Source: Phycisphaerae bacterium
Lineage (GTDB): Bacteria > Planctomycetota > Phycisphaerae > UBA1845
NCBI GenBank assembly: GCA_024102815.1
Contig: JAGFJJ010000046.1
Location: 62,001-126,000, forward strand
Reading direction: 5' to 3'
Length of the DNA: 64,000 nt
Below, piece after piece: positions 54,276 to 62,869 of this stretch. The notes below the pieces were generated by a model. That model saw only the letters and a program-made list of their open reading frames with translations. It did no database searches and was not told the origin of the DNA. Both the position numbers and the translations under genes were made by a program. The stretch's first letter is position 1, and every line of letters begins with the position of its first letter.

Positions 54276-55262
54276 TCAGGGCTTTCCATCACGATCCCAT
54301 CGGCGTAAGACTTCAGGAAGCAAATCGTAATCGGCATAGACCCACACGCCGCGGCACTGGGGGAAACGCCGCTTCATGACTTCCACATCCAAGGCCTTTG
54401 CCTGCGCGATCGTCAGCTTCTTATGCGGACCTTCAACATCTTCAGGACGGCCCAAGCCGACGTTCACGCCCCACAGATTCGGCCGGTGCTCGAAGCCCCG
54501 GGGCGCTCGGATCGGGGGCAGGTCAGCGTCGGCGCGCGGCGTGTAATACGTCTTTGCGTCCATCCGCAGGAGGCCAAGCTCCGCGAACGGCCAAGCGTAA
54601 TGCGTTCGGCGCGATGAGCTTGTCGGGTAGATGAGATCGACGGGTCCGGCCTGTTGAACGGCCTGCGCGACGGCGTCCCTTATCGCCTTTCGGTCTTCAT
54701 CCGTAAGGTCTCTCCGTTTCATGGCCTTTTGCGCGCAACGGCCGTAGGGCTCCACGTCCAAGAATGTCCCCACCGCCCCGAGCTCTTCCGCCTCGACACG
54801 AAGACGACGAATGGCTTTGACGTAGAACGAAGGGTCGCGGTGCGCGCTCGGTCCGGGAGGATCGGACACGCCATCCGGCCAGGCAACCCAGAGCCATCGA
54901 CCCCAGACCACCCGAACGCCGCGCTTGCGACACGTTGCCACAGCCTGGCGGACCAGTGGATGATGTACGGCCTCCGGTCGCTCCTGCCACGAGAGCGTGA
55001 CGAGGACTACATGCGTAAACCAGTCGGCGTGCTCGAGCGCCTCGACGATGGCGCGGTCCTGGGCCAGCGTATCGTCCTTGAGGACGAGAAGCGCATAGAG
55101 CAGCCTGAGGTCCTTGGCACCGTAGAGTGAAGGATGCCGCTCGCCTCCGGATGCAGGCGCGCCGTTTTCCTGCGCGTCGAGTCGTCCCGCCGCCGCAAGC
55201 ACGAGAAGTAAACACCACGCGAGCCGCTTCAAGATCGGGCCCACTGGATACATTGAACTCAT
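54276..55262 (-). CDS. Secreted protein of unrecognised family, possibly a barrel-fold glycan enzyme
   Basis: 328 residues from ATG 55262, one base after the sulfotransferase stop. A signal peptide ends near LDAQ. The rest alternates hydrophobic strands and helices: HVVLVTLSWQERPEA, RGVRVVWGRWLWVAW, GAVGTFLDVEPYGRCAQKAM, VDLIYPTSSSR and RGVWVYADYDLLPEV. The spacing of strands with acidic ends (FLDVEPYG, VYADYD) recalls TIM-barrel glycosidases, but I cannot assign a known family. The position inside a glycan operon supports action on an exported sugar chain. Confidence 0.7.
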   Translation of the reverse strand: MSSMYPVGPILKRLAWCLLLVLAAAGRLDAQENGAPASGGERHPSLYGAKDLRLLYALLVLKDDTLAQDRAIVEALEHADWFTHVVLVTLSWQERPEAVHHPLVRQAVATCRKRGVRVVWGRWLWVAWPDGVSDPPGPSAHRDPSFYVKAIRRLRVEAEELGAVGTFLDVEPYGRCAQKAMKRRDLTDEDRKAIRDAVAQAVQQAGPVDLIYPTSSSRRTHYAWPFAELGLLRMDAKTYYTPRADADLPPIRAPRGFEHRPNLWGVNVGLGRPEDVEGPHKKLTIAQAKALDVEVMKRRFPQCRGVWVYADYDLLPEVLRRWDRDGKP

Positions 55263-55263
55263 T

Positions 55264-56181
55264 TCACTGCAATCCGACAGCCGCGACCTCGGTCCGGCCT
55301 GCACCTTCTCGCGCCCGGTTCAGGCGATCCCACATCCGGTCACACAGCGTGATGATGCTGTCCTTAATCGGAGGCGATTTCCGTCTCCGCACGGAGGAAG
55401 AGAAGACGTCGGCAACCATTTCCGGGCGAAACTGTACATCGAGAAACGCGCACATCCGCTGAAAGTAGTGATCGGGATCGGTCACCACGTCTTCGTAGCG
55501 TACGAGCATGGCATCCGGCGAATTCTGCAACTCCTGGTCGAAATACGTGCGGTTACGCATGTACCAGAAAAGCGCCGCGGCGCCGTGTGGCGAGGGCCTT
55601 CCAGCCGAAGCCTCTCTCATCTCCTGGATGCACTCGCTGCTTACCTTCTCACGGTTCCACTGCGCAACATCCCAATCCCCACCACCGTCAAACAGGTCCT
55701 CGATGTACGTCTGGAGTTGGTCGCCCCAGTAGACGACCGACGACGTGGCCACGTCGAGGTAGTGGCGGTAAATCCAGATAATTTTGCTTCCGGGATGATC
55801 GCTCAACATCTCCAGGGCATTGTGCGAGTCACAGATGGGCTTGAAGATGATGCAGCGAGCCGTGCTGCCGGCCACGAGAGTTTCGCGCGTGGACTTGTCC
55901 TTGAATCGGCAATCGCAAAACGCCCGCGGATCCGTCTCCTCGATGCCATCGGCTTCCAATGATCGGTTCAAGGTCCTCAGAACCATGTTCGTGCCCGATC
56001 GCTGACACCCGAGCACGAAGGCAACGCGGGGCGCCGATTCGCTCGGATGGTCACGCCGATACCGTCGCTTCTCCTGCTCCAGTCGATACATGGCGAAGAC
56101 ACGGCGGGCTTTTCGCAGTGCCCGCTTGAGCAGCGGTGGCTGCGGAGCTGAACCCTCCCGAATGACCTCTGGTCGGGCCAT
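55264..56181 (-). CDS. Sulfotransferase
   Basis: 305 residues; start ATG 56181 has AGGAG eight bases upstream (an in-frame run extending further back overlaps the flippase gene and is discarded). The PAPS-binding loop FVLGCQRSGTNMV and the second site IIWIYRHYLDVATSSV are the two signatures of sulfotransferases. Further segments YFDQELQ, MLVRYEDVVTDPDHYFQRMCAFL match the family C-terminus. It transfers sulfate from PAPS, here probably to a glycan. Coupled to the next gene (TGA-A-ATG). Confidence 0.9.
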   Translation of the reverse strand: MARPEVIREGSAPQPPLLKRALRKARRVFAMYRLEQEKRRYRRDHPSESAPRVAFVLGCQRSGTNMVLRTLNRSLEADGIEETDPRAFCDCRFKDKSTRETLVAGSTARCIIFKPICDSHNALEMLSDHPGSKIIWIYRHYLDVATSSVVYWGDQLQTYIEDLFDGGGDWDVAQWNREKVSSECIQEMREASAGRPSPHGAAALFWYMRNRTYFDQELQNSPDAMLVRYEDVVTDPDHYFQRMCAFLDVQFRPEMVADVFSSSVRRRKSPPIKDSIITLCDRMWDRLNRAREGAGRTEVAAVGLQ

Positions 56182-56204
56182 GTAACCTACTCCTGTAATC
56201 CGGC

Positions 56205-57878
56205 TTACGGAGCCGAGTCTCGCGGATGGTGGCTCTGGGACGCCGACCGGCGGCGCAACAGCGAATGCGCGGACGAAATCGCGTACCGCCGATCGCCCCG
56301 CCGCAGGACGAAAATCCAGGTCGCCGGAACGAGTACCAGAACGCAGGCCGCTCCCTGCCCGATTAGGGCCATCCAGCTTTCGGCCGGAGCGAAGCGGCAA
56401 AACGCCCAGGCCACCAGCAGCATCGGGAATGACGCCATTATCGGAACCAGAAAACCGCTTCCCACATACGATAGAATCGGCTGCTTGGTCTGCCGGCAGC
56501 AATACCAAGGGACGGCCAGTCCCACGAGCGGCACGGTCGGCAGTGCCAGGGCCCAACTGAGTCCGATAATATCGGCGCCCGGCTGCGCGACCGCGATGAG
56601 CACCAATCCGATCGAGAGTACACAGGCCGCAGCCGCAAGCGCGGCGGGAACAGCGTGCCGTCCCATCCCGTTCAATACATGATACGCTGGCAAGGCGAGC
56701 CAGAATGCACCGTAACCGATCGACATCACCCGGCAGGCGGTCGCCAGCTTCTCCACAAGAGCGGGATGGTCCAGCTCGTCGCCAATCCAGAGGCGAAGGA
56801 GGGGCTCGCAGAACAGCCAAACGAGAAGGATACCAGCGAACGTCAGATGCACGGAGTAGCGCGTCGAACGTAGCAGAAGCTCGCGGAGCATCGCCTCGTT
56901 GCGTTCGCCCTCGTAGCGACTGGCGGCAGCCCGCGCTCCGATTCCAAGCGCAATGACGAAGCTGTGGCCGGTGATCAGGAAGAGGGATGCCACATTCAGA
57001 TCGGCGGCCGCTTCCTTGCTGATCAGCGCGCCTGCCAGGATCTGGGCAAGCTGGAGCACGGCAGCGATGGACATCATATACAGGACGCTACTGACGCCGA
57101 ACGTAAGATGGTCGGCCAGGAGGGATCGGTCGAGTCGCCAAGGCTGAATTCGCACGTGGGGGCACAAGCGCCGTGCCGCTACCGTTCGGTAGACCGACCC
57201 GGCGAGCAGCGATCCGCCGTGAATGACGGCAAGAATCACCAATGCGCTTCCGATACTCAGCGACGAGAGAACCGCCAGCACGAGCACCAACCGCAATACG
57301 TCGACGGCAATCTGCGATCCGCTGATGACGTCGAAGCGTTGCAATCCAGCCAACACCGCGCCGTATGCGTTCTGTGGAATCGTCGCCGCGAGCCCAAGTC
57401 CCGAACAAAGCACCATCCAGCGCGCGGCGGACGCATACTTCGGATCAACCTCGAACCAGACGGGGTAATAGATGGAAAAGACGACGGTAAGCGCCACCAG
57501 CAGGAATCCGACAAAGAAATAGTAGGCAGCTGCGGCGTTGACCTGTCGGTTCAACTGGTCCACTTCCCGACGTGCGAGATAGACAGCAACCTGGCGGGAG
57601 ATTGACGATTGCAGGCCGAGATCAAGAAAACGCGAGTAGGCGAAGACCTGGCCAACGATAATCCAGGCGCCGTAATAGTCGCGGCCGAGAACCGCGAGCA
57701 TGAATGGAACGAGCACGAACCGGCTGGCAACTGTCACGAGCCGTGCCAAGACGTTCATGGCGGCATTGAGAACCAACGTGGCCCGCTGGCTTCGTTTGGT
57801 CGTCGTGATGTCAACGGCCCCGGATCGCATGGCGGACGCTGGGTTCGGCGAGTCGGCAATCGTGGGGAGATGGTGCAT
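56205..57878 (-). CDS. Polysaccharide flippase (Wzx/MATE-like)
   Basis: 557 residues with about 12-14 membrane helices. The N-terminus (ATLVLNAAMNVLARLVTVASRFVLVPFML, YYGAWIIVGQVFAYSRFLDLGL) is typical of the polysaccharide-transport family that moves lipid-linked repeat units across the membrane. The hydrophilic N-terminal 30 residues are variable; ATG at residue 17 is an alternative start. It sits between the methyltransferase and the sulfotransferase. Confidence 0.9.
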   Translation of the reverse strand: MHHLPTIADSPNPASAMRSGAVDITTTKRSQRATLVLNAAMNVLARLVTVASRFVLVPFMLAVLGRDYYGAWIIVGQVFAYSRFLDLGLQSSISRQVAVYLARREVDQLNRQVNAAAAYYFFVGFLLVALTVVFSIYYPVWFEVDPKYASAARWMVLCSGLGLAATIPQNAYGAVLAGLQRFDVISGSQIAVDVLRLVLVLAVLSSLSIGSALVILAVIHGGSLLAGSVYRTVAARRLCPHVRIQPWRLDRSLLADHLTFGVSSVLYMMSIAAVLQLAQILAGALISKEAAADLNVASLFLITGHSFVIALGIGARAAASRYEGERNEAMLRELLLRSTRYSVHLTFAGILLVWLFCEPLLRLWIGDELDHPALVEKLATACRVMSIGYGAFWLALPAYHVLNGMGRHAVPAALAAAACVLSIGLVLIAVAQPGADIIGLSWALALPTVPLVGLAVPWYCCRQTKQPILSYVGSGFLVPIMASFPMLLVAWAFCRFAPAESWMALIGQGAACVLVLVPATWIFVLRRGDRRYAISSAHSLLRRRSASQSHHPRDSAP

Positions 57879-57902
57879 CGGCGTTCCGTTCGCGCGATCG
57901 GT

Positions 57903-58751
57903 TCATGGTTCGGCAGGCAACTCACCCTTCGTGCCAACAAACAGAAAAACCGGCTCGTCCACGCTTTGCACGTCCACGGTCGAAAAGCCGCAGTCTCTCA
58001 TTAACGACGCGAGTCCGTCCATTGTGAAATGGTGCATGTGGCCGGGTGGCGCGGACCATCGCTCCAGTAGCTTTCGGACCAAGAGCCCCGGTCTCGTTGC
58101 GTACCGGGCGGCACGGCGCCCGAAGCGGACGGCCTCCTTGACTTTGCGCTCACTGCAATCCTGGAACAATAGCAGTCGGCCGCCCGATTTGAGGCAGCGA
58201 TGAGCCTCCGAGATGACGCCCGGCGGAGACGCACAGTGGTCCAGCGCCGCCGCGATGATGCATGCGTCAAACGTACCATCGCAATAAGGCAGGTGCTCGC
58301 CCACACCCTCGACGAACGTCATAGGCAGCGTAAAGGCTCGCTCGAAGCATGAAAGGTGCGTCTCATGCGGGCCGGACAGTATGCGGTCCACGCCCGGATC
58401 GTGAACGATGAACATCCCGCCGTCCGCAGGTCGCCACCACTGTCGATACAGCCCCCATCCGCCGCCGATGTCGAGCACGTTTCCGGTGAGCCCGCCCAGC
58501 CGCTCGATAACGGCACCGTAGCGCTGCCGCATGCGCTCGAGCATCTCCCTGTTGTACTTTTCTTTACGCTTCGCGCGCTGGAGAAAGCCTGCTTGAATCC
58601 GCTCCCAACGTGACGCCGTCGAAGCATCCAGGCCCAGTGATTCGGCGGCGCCTCGACGCGAGGTGACCAGTTCCGGTCCGTGAGAGAAGTCGTACGCATC
58701 ACGCTGCGAAGCCTGAAATAATGATTGAACGTCGCTCATGGAATTAATCAT
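57903..58751 (-). CDS. Class I SAM-dependent methyltransferase
   Basis: 282 residues from ATG 58751, which overlaps the ligase stop (ATGA). Motif I NVLDIGGGWGLYRQWW, FDACIIAAALDHCASPPGVISEAHRCLKSGGRLLLFQD and a C-terminal HMHHFTMDGLASLMRDCGF are features of small-molecule or glycan methyltransferases. The second, internal ATG is 12 bases downstream. Its target is probably a sugar of the repeat unit. Confidence 0.86.
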   Translation of the reverse strand: MINSMSDVQSLFQASQRDAYDFSHGPELVTSRRGAAESLGLDASTASRWERIQAGFLQRAKRKEKYNREMLERMRQRYGAVIERLGGLTGNVLDIGGGWGLYRQWWRPADGGMFIVHDPGVDRILSGPHETHLSCFERAFTLPMTFVEGVGEHLPYCDGTFDACIIAAALDHCASPPGVISEAHRCLKSGGRLLLFQDCSERKVKEAVRFGRRAARYATRPGLLVRKLLERWSAPPGHMHHFTMDGLASLMRDCGFSTVDVQSVDEPVFLFVGTKGELPAEP

Positions 58752-60160
58752 GCCTGTCGATTGGTCGAGCCGAAGAAAGCAGTTGCTGGTCGCGGCAACC
58801 TCCCGGCCGCAGGTGGGCCGAAACGTCGGGAAACCTGTGCTGGTACGCTGTCCGTGACGGGTTGCCTCGCCTTCAGCAATGCATATGAACGCTCCACGAC
58901 GACGGCGAAGAAGAAATACAGGTACCGCGGATGGAAGGTGCTGAGCAAGTCGAGCGTCAACCCGCCGATGAACCAGACCATCAAACCCCACAGCACTCCC
59001 GTGCAGATGCTCTGAAGTGGCTCCACTCGAGCGCGAATCACGCGAACCGCCCGAACAATGATGACGCCGAAGAACGCGAGGAACCAGATCAGTCCGGCGA
59101 TGCCGTGGACGAACAGAGCGCTGACATATGTGCTGTGCGGATGGAAGCCAATCCGCGTGGTGGGAACGATCAAGCCCTGACCAAAGACCCAAACCTGCGG
59201 CGTGGCCGACTTCCAGTATTCGGCCCAGGTGTCGAGTCGCGCCTGCAGACTCCCTCCCAACTCGCCGCCCGCGGCCGGATTATAGGTCTCGCTGATTCGC
59301 TCCCAGAAGGCCAGGAAGAGGCCCGGATCGAGGACAATAAGGCCGAACAGACCCAACACCACGCCGCCCGACAACCAGCGCGATCGGCTGAATACAAACA
59401 TCACTCCGAGCGTCGCACCAGTTGCAAGTGCACCGGTTCTTGACTCCGTGAGGACCATGGCCGCGAGCATCAGGGCGACGCACACGAGCAGCGTTATCTT
59501 GCGCACGAGTGAGCGCGAAACCGTGGCGAGCCGCATGGACAGGACGATTGTCATGCCGAGGACGATTGCGCCAGTATTGGGATTGACGAGCGAACCGACC
59601 GCTCGCGGCGCTCGCCCCCACCACAACTGGTAGAGCTCCGTCTTGCCGCCGGTGAAAATCACCATCTGATCGGGGAATTTTTCATGCAGAATCACTGTAA
59701 TCGCCGCGGCGGTGAAGCTCGCGATGACAGCAACGAGCGCGCGCCGCAGGTCGCGCACGTCATCGATACAGTGCACGAGCACGAATGTGAACAGGAAGAA
59801 GATGACGGCTTTGAGAATAGGCTTGACGACGTCCACGGGCTCAAGTTCGGGCATCATCGACCAGCCGCTGAAGTGCGCGACCGCCCAGATCAGAACGTAG
59901 GTACCCGCGCCCAAAACACTGAGCCCGATTCGAAGGGGGACCCCCTGCAACAGATTGCGACGAACAAGGACGATCAGGAAGGCGCCGCAAATGAACAAAT
60001 CGTCATAGCCCATGTTCCAGGGGAGCGGGCTTTCGTAGAAGAGATACAAGTGCGGGTAGACGAGAATGATGGGCCACGAGAGCAGCGCGGCCAGCTTGGG
60101 CTGAACCACCAGCACGCTGAGCAGGACGAAGACGGTGATGACCAATATGGCAGCCGTCAC
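58748..60160 (-). CDS. O-antigen ligase/polymerase-family membrane protein
   Basis: 470 residues with about 11 membrane helices and a long periplasmic loop. The loop segment GGSLQARLDTWAEYWKSATPQVWVFGQGLIV followed by HPHSTYVSALFVHGIAGLIWF fits the Wzy_C (WaaL/Wzy) family. VPFLYESPLPWNMG-like N-terminal stretch fits membrane insertion. It either polymerises repeat units or attaches the chain to a carrier. Start is GTG 60160; no strong ribosome site was seen. First gene of the minus-strand glycan operon. Confidence 0.88.
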   Translation of the reverse strand: MTAAILVITVFVLLSVLVVQPKLAALLSWPIILVYPHLYLFYESPLPWNMGYDDLFICGAFLIVLVRRNLLQGVPLRIGLSVLGAGTYVLIWAVAHFSGWSMMPELEPVDVVKPILKAVIFFLFTFVLVHCIDDVRDLRRALVAVIASFTAAAITVILHEKFPDQMVIFTGGKTELYQLWWGRAPRAVGSLVNPNTGAIVLGMTIVLSMRLATVSRSLVRKITLLVCVALMLAAMVLTESRTGALATGATLGVMFVFSRSRWLSGGVVLGLFGLIVLDPGLFLAFWERISETYNPAAGGELGGSLQARLDTWAEYWKSATPQVWVFGQGLIVPTTRIGFHPHSTYVSALFVHGIAGLIWFLAFFGVIIVRAVRVIRARVEPLQSICTGVLWGLMVWFIGGLTLDLLSTFHPRYLYFFFAVVVERSYALLKARQPVTDSVPAQVSRRFGPPAAGRLPRPATAFFGSTNRQA

Positions 60161-60381
60161 GGGATTGCGACCATCTTAAAGGGGCATCTCGAGCCGCGTA
60201 AGGTCACTGGGCCTGGGCAGTGCGCTGATCCCCATACTATCGGACCCTACCGGGCGCGCACTGCACACGCCGGCCGCCTGAGGATCTATCGGCTTATCAT
60301 AGCTGTCGATTCGGCGAGGTGCGAGGCCAGCCCCGCAAGCGCACCGGCGGCAACGATCCGGGCGAAAAACGAGCTCTGACG

Positions 60382-61356
60382 TTATGCCGCGGTGAGATAT
60401 TGAACGCTGAAAAGGGCGTTGTCATCGAGCCAGACGTTGCGAACCTCCAGCCCGGCGGAGCGGGCGAGACCGGCGAATTCCTCCGGCGTGTACTTGTACG
60501 AACACTCCGTCAACACGGACTCGCCCTTATCGAAGCGGATCACCGTGCCGTCGAGCTGAACCTCATGTGGCTCCTTGCTGATGAGGTGCATTTCAACGCG
60601 TCCCTTGTCACCGTTGTAAACGGCCCGGTGCCGAAACCGGTCGATGCGGAAATCGGCACCTAATTCGCGATTCATGCGGTGCAGCAAGTTGAGGTTGAAC
60701 TCGGCCGTAACGCCCTGATCGTCGTTATAGGCCCTTTCCAGGACTCCTACGTCCTTCTTGAGATCGACTCCGATCAGCACCGCTCCGCGCCGGCCGCTCA
60801 TATCAGCGAAATTCCGGAGCATGTCGCGAGCTTCGGGCTTGTGCAGGTTACCGATCGTGGAACCTGGGAAGTAGACCACACGGCGGGTTCCGTCGAATCC
60901 ATCCAGCGGCAATTCCATTCTGCGGGTGAAATCTCCACAGACAGGTACGATCGTTAATTCAGGATACCGGCTGCGCAGGCGCTCTACTGCCCGCTCCAGA
61001 TGTTCGCGCGCGATATCGATCGGCACATACGCCTTAATGTCATCCAACTCTTCCAGGAGCAGGCGGGTTTTCAGGCTGCTTCCGCTTCCCGGCTCAATTA
61101 ACACGCAACGAGATCCGAGTTCCGAAGCGATCTCCCCGATGCTCGCCTGCATGATCGCCATTTCCGTGCGTGTGGGATAGTACTCGTCCAACTCGCAAAT
61201 ATCGTCGAACAGTTGCGATCCGCGGTCATCGTAGAGGTACTTCGGCGGGAGCGCCTTCGGTCGGGCGCGCAATCCGGCCACTGCGTCATGAAACAGGCTA
61301 TTGCGTACCGCTGAAGACTTCAGTGATTTCTCGGATCGCTCCTTTGATACCGTCAT
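60382..61356 (-). CDS. egtD: L-histidine N-alpha-trimethyltransferase (ergothioneine synthesis)
   Basis: Methylates histidine three times to hercynine (histidine betaine) with SAM. 324 residues from ATG 61356 (GGGAGG eight bases upstream; ATGA overlap with egtB). Motifs: PPKYLYDDRGSQLFDDICELDEYYPTRTE, IEPGSGSSLKTRLLLEEL, VYFPGSTIGNLHKPEA, VLIGVDLKKD and the C-terminal ECSYKYTPEEFAGLA. All are hallmarks of EgtD/DUF2260-type proteins. An in-frame extension upstream is discarded because it lies within egtB. Confidence 0.95.
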   Translation of the reverse strand: MTVSKERSEKSLKSSAVRNSLFHDAVAGLRARPKALPPKYLYDDRGSQLFDDICELDEYYPTRTEMAIMQASIGEIASELGSRCVLIEPGSGSSLKTRLLLEELDDIKAYVPIDIAREHLERAVERLRSRYPELTIVPVCGDFTRRMELPLDGFDGTRRVVYFPGSTIGNLHKPEARDMLRNFADMSGRRGAVLIGVDLKKDVGVLERAYNDDQGVTAEFNLNLLHRMNRELGADFRIDRFRHRAVYNGDKGRVEMHLISKEPHEVQLDGTVIRFDKGESVLTECSYKYTPEEFAGLARSAGLEVRNVWLDDNALFSVQYLTAA

Positions 61357-62669
61357 GATTGAACCTCCCGGGAAAGTCGGATTCCGCTGAACTGCCAGCG
61401 CGCGCCAGGCGGCATGAAGTTCCGGTACGTTGCGCGAATATGCGTCTTCGGCGTGACGCATGATCCGCCGCGCAAGACCATCTGATTGGCCATGAACTTG
61501 GCGTTGTATTCGCCCAAGCTTCCCTCGGCGGGTCTAAAGCCCGGATACCGCATGTAAGGGCTGCATGTCCACTCCCAAACATCCCCGTACATCTGCATCA
61601 GGGCTGGTTGCGCACCGGCTGGTACCGCCGGCTGCGGTTGGAATGCGGCTTCTTCGAGAAGGTTGCCCTCAACCGGCAGGTCGCGCGCCGCAACCTCCCA
61701 AGCGGCTTCCGTGGGCAGCCACATGCCCTTCCAGCGTGCGTAAGCGTCGGCTTCGTAGTAGCTGACGTGACAGACCGGCTCCGCGGGATTGACCTCGTTC
61801 CAACCACCGAGCGAGAATTGCAGCCAGCGGTCACCGCGACTTTCCCAGTACAGCGGCCCGCGCCACTGCTGCTCGTTCCGTGCCGACCAGCCATCGGAAA
61901 GCCATAGTTCCGGCCGCTCGTAGCCGCCGTCATTGATGAACTCGAGATACTCGCCGTTGGTAACGAGGCGACTGGCCAATCGGAACGCGCCAACGACAAC
62001 CGGGTGTCGCGGCGTTTCGTTGTCGTATGCGAAACCGGGACCCTCGTGCCCGATCTGCCGCTGCGCTTCCGGATAAGTGAACCAATCCATGGGAGGCACT
62101 TGCGACTGTAAGGGCTTCACTCGCGTCCGATAGATGGGGCGCATGGGATTGACGGAGAGCACATTCTTGATGTCGGTCAGGATCAACTCCTGGTGCTGCT
62201 GCTCATGATGCAGCCCGATTTGCACCAGGTTTCCGATCTGAACGAATTCCGAGGATTCGGCGCGGGCCAAGAGCCGTTCCATTCCGTCGTTCACATGATG
62301 GCGATAGGCGTAGACCTGCTGGACCGTCGGGCGGCTGAGGTGGCCTCGACAGGGGCGAGGAAACTGTTCGCCGAGGCTGTTGTAGTACGAATTGAAAATA
62401 TATGCATACGTGTCATCCAAGGGTCGATACGCCGCGTCATGCACTTTGAGGATAAGTGTTTCGAAGAACCAGCTAGTGTGCCCGAGATGCCATTTGGTGG
62501 GGCTCACGTCCGGCATGGTTTGGACAACGTAGTCCTCGATGGCGAGGGGTTCGCAGATCCGCTCGGTCGTTTCTCGAATGCTCTTGAAGCGCTGCAACAA
62601 TGCGGATGGCTCCAACCTGCTGGCAGACGGGCTAATTACCGGAGATTCCAGCGTCGATGTGCTCTTCAT
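61353..62669 (-). CDS. egtB: Ergothioneine synthase iron oxygenase EgtB
   Basis: Non-haem iron sulfoxide synthase joining hercynine to a thiol (gamma-Glu-Cys or Cys). 438 residues: DinB-like N-terminal domain with the 3-His iron site (His 64 in WHLGHTSWFFE; His 155 and His 159 in HHEQQHQE) and a C-terminal FGE-type fold (VTNGEYLEFINDGGY, SYYEADAYARW, PTEAAWEVAARD, GDVWEWTCSPY, RGGSCVT, IRATYRNFMPP). Start ATG 62669 has GGGGGA upstream. Neither egtA nor egtC is nearby; the last step, from sulfoxide to ergothioneine, needs another gene. Confidence 0.95.
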   Translation of the reverse strand: MKSTSTLESPVISPSASRLEPSALLQRFKSIRETTERICEPLAIEDYVVQTMPDVSPTKWHLGHTSWFFETLILKVHDAAYRPLDDTYAYIFNSYYNSLGEQFPRPCRGHLSRPTVQQVYAYRHHVNDGMERLLARAESSEFVQIGNLVQIGLHHEQQHQELILTDIKNVLSVNPMRPIYRTRVKPLQSQVPPMDWFTYPEAQRQIGHEGPGFAYDNETPRHPVVVGAFRLASRLVTNGEYLEFINDGGYERPELWLSDGWSARNEQQWRGPLYWESRGDRWLQFSLGGWNEVNPAEPVCHVSYYEADAYARWKGMWLPTEAAWEVAARDLPVEGNLLEEAAFQPQPAVPAGAQPALMQMYGDVWEWTCSPYMRYPGFRPAEGSLGEYNAKFMANQMVLRGGSCVTPKTHIRATYRNFMPPGARWQFSGIRLSREVQS

Positions 62670-62746
62670 CGTGTGTCCCCCAGAGACCGGGACTGCCGTA
62701 GCGGTCGGCGACGGGCGATTTCGTTAGGACTGATGATTACAGCGCG

Positions 62747-62825
62747 TGATACCGCGCCAGGCAATTATAGATAGGTTGTCCCCGAGATTGGCCCGCATCA
62801 ACAATGATAACGGATGATACCGCGC
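62747..62825 (-). promoter_or_regulatory. Direct repeats and -10 element upstream of egtB
   Basis: Two identical 11-bp copies of TGATACCGCGC (plus strand 62747-62757 and 62815-62825), plus a related TGATAACGG (62805-62813) directly next to the second. Between them lies a perfect minus-strand TATAAT (62769-62764). A matching -35 box is weak. The arrangement suggests an operator flanking the egtBD promoter. Confidence 0.4.
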
Positions 62826-62869
62826 AAAGGAGCGGCGTGCAAACGATCATTACAAGTCGAAAACGCCCA

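Noticed and set aside
52909..54330. Open frame of 473 codons on the plus strand
   Set aside because: Antisense of a complete family 4 glycosyltransferase on the minus strand.
55264..56820. Sulfotransferase considered to have a 213-residue N-terminal extension
   Set aside because: The extension overlaps the flippase gene in another frame; ATG 56181 has a ribosome site and begins the normal family length.
59684..60379. Open frame of 231 codons on the plus strand
   Set aside because: Antisense of the O-antigen ligase-like gene; charged low-complexity composition without a domain.
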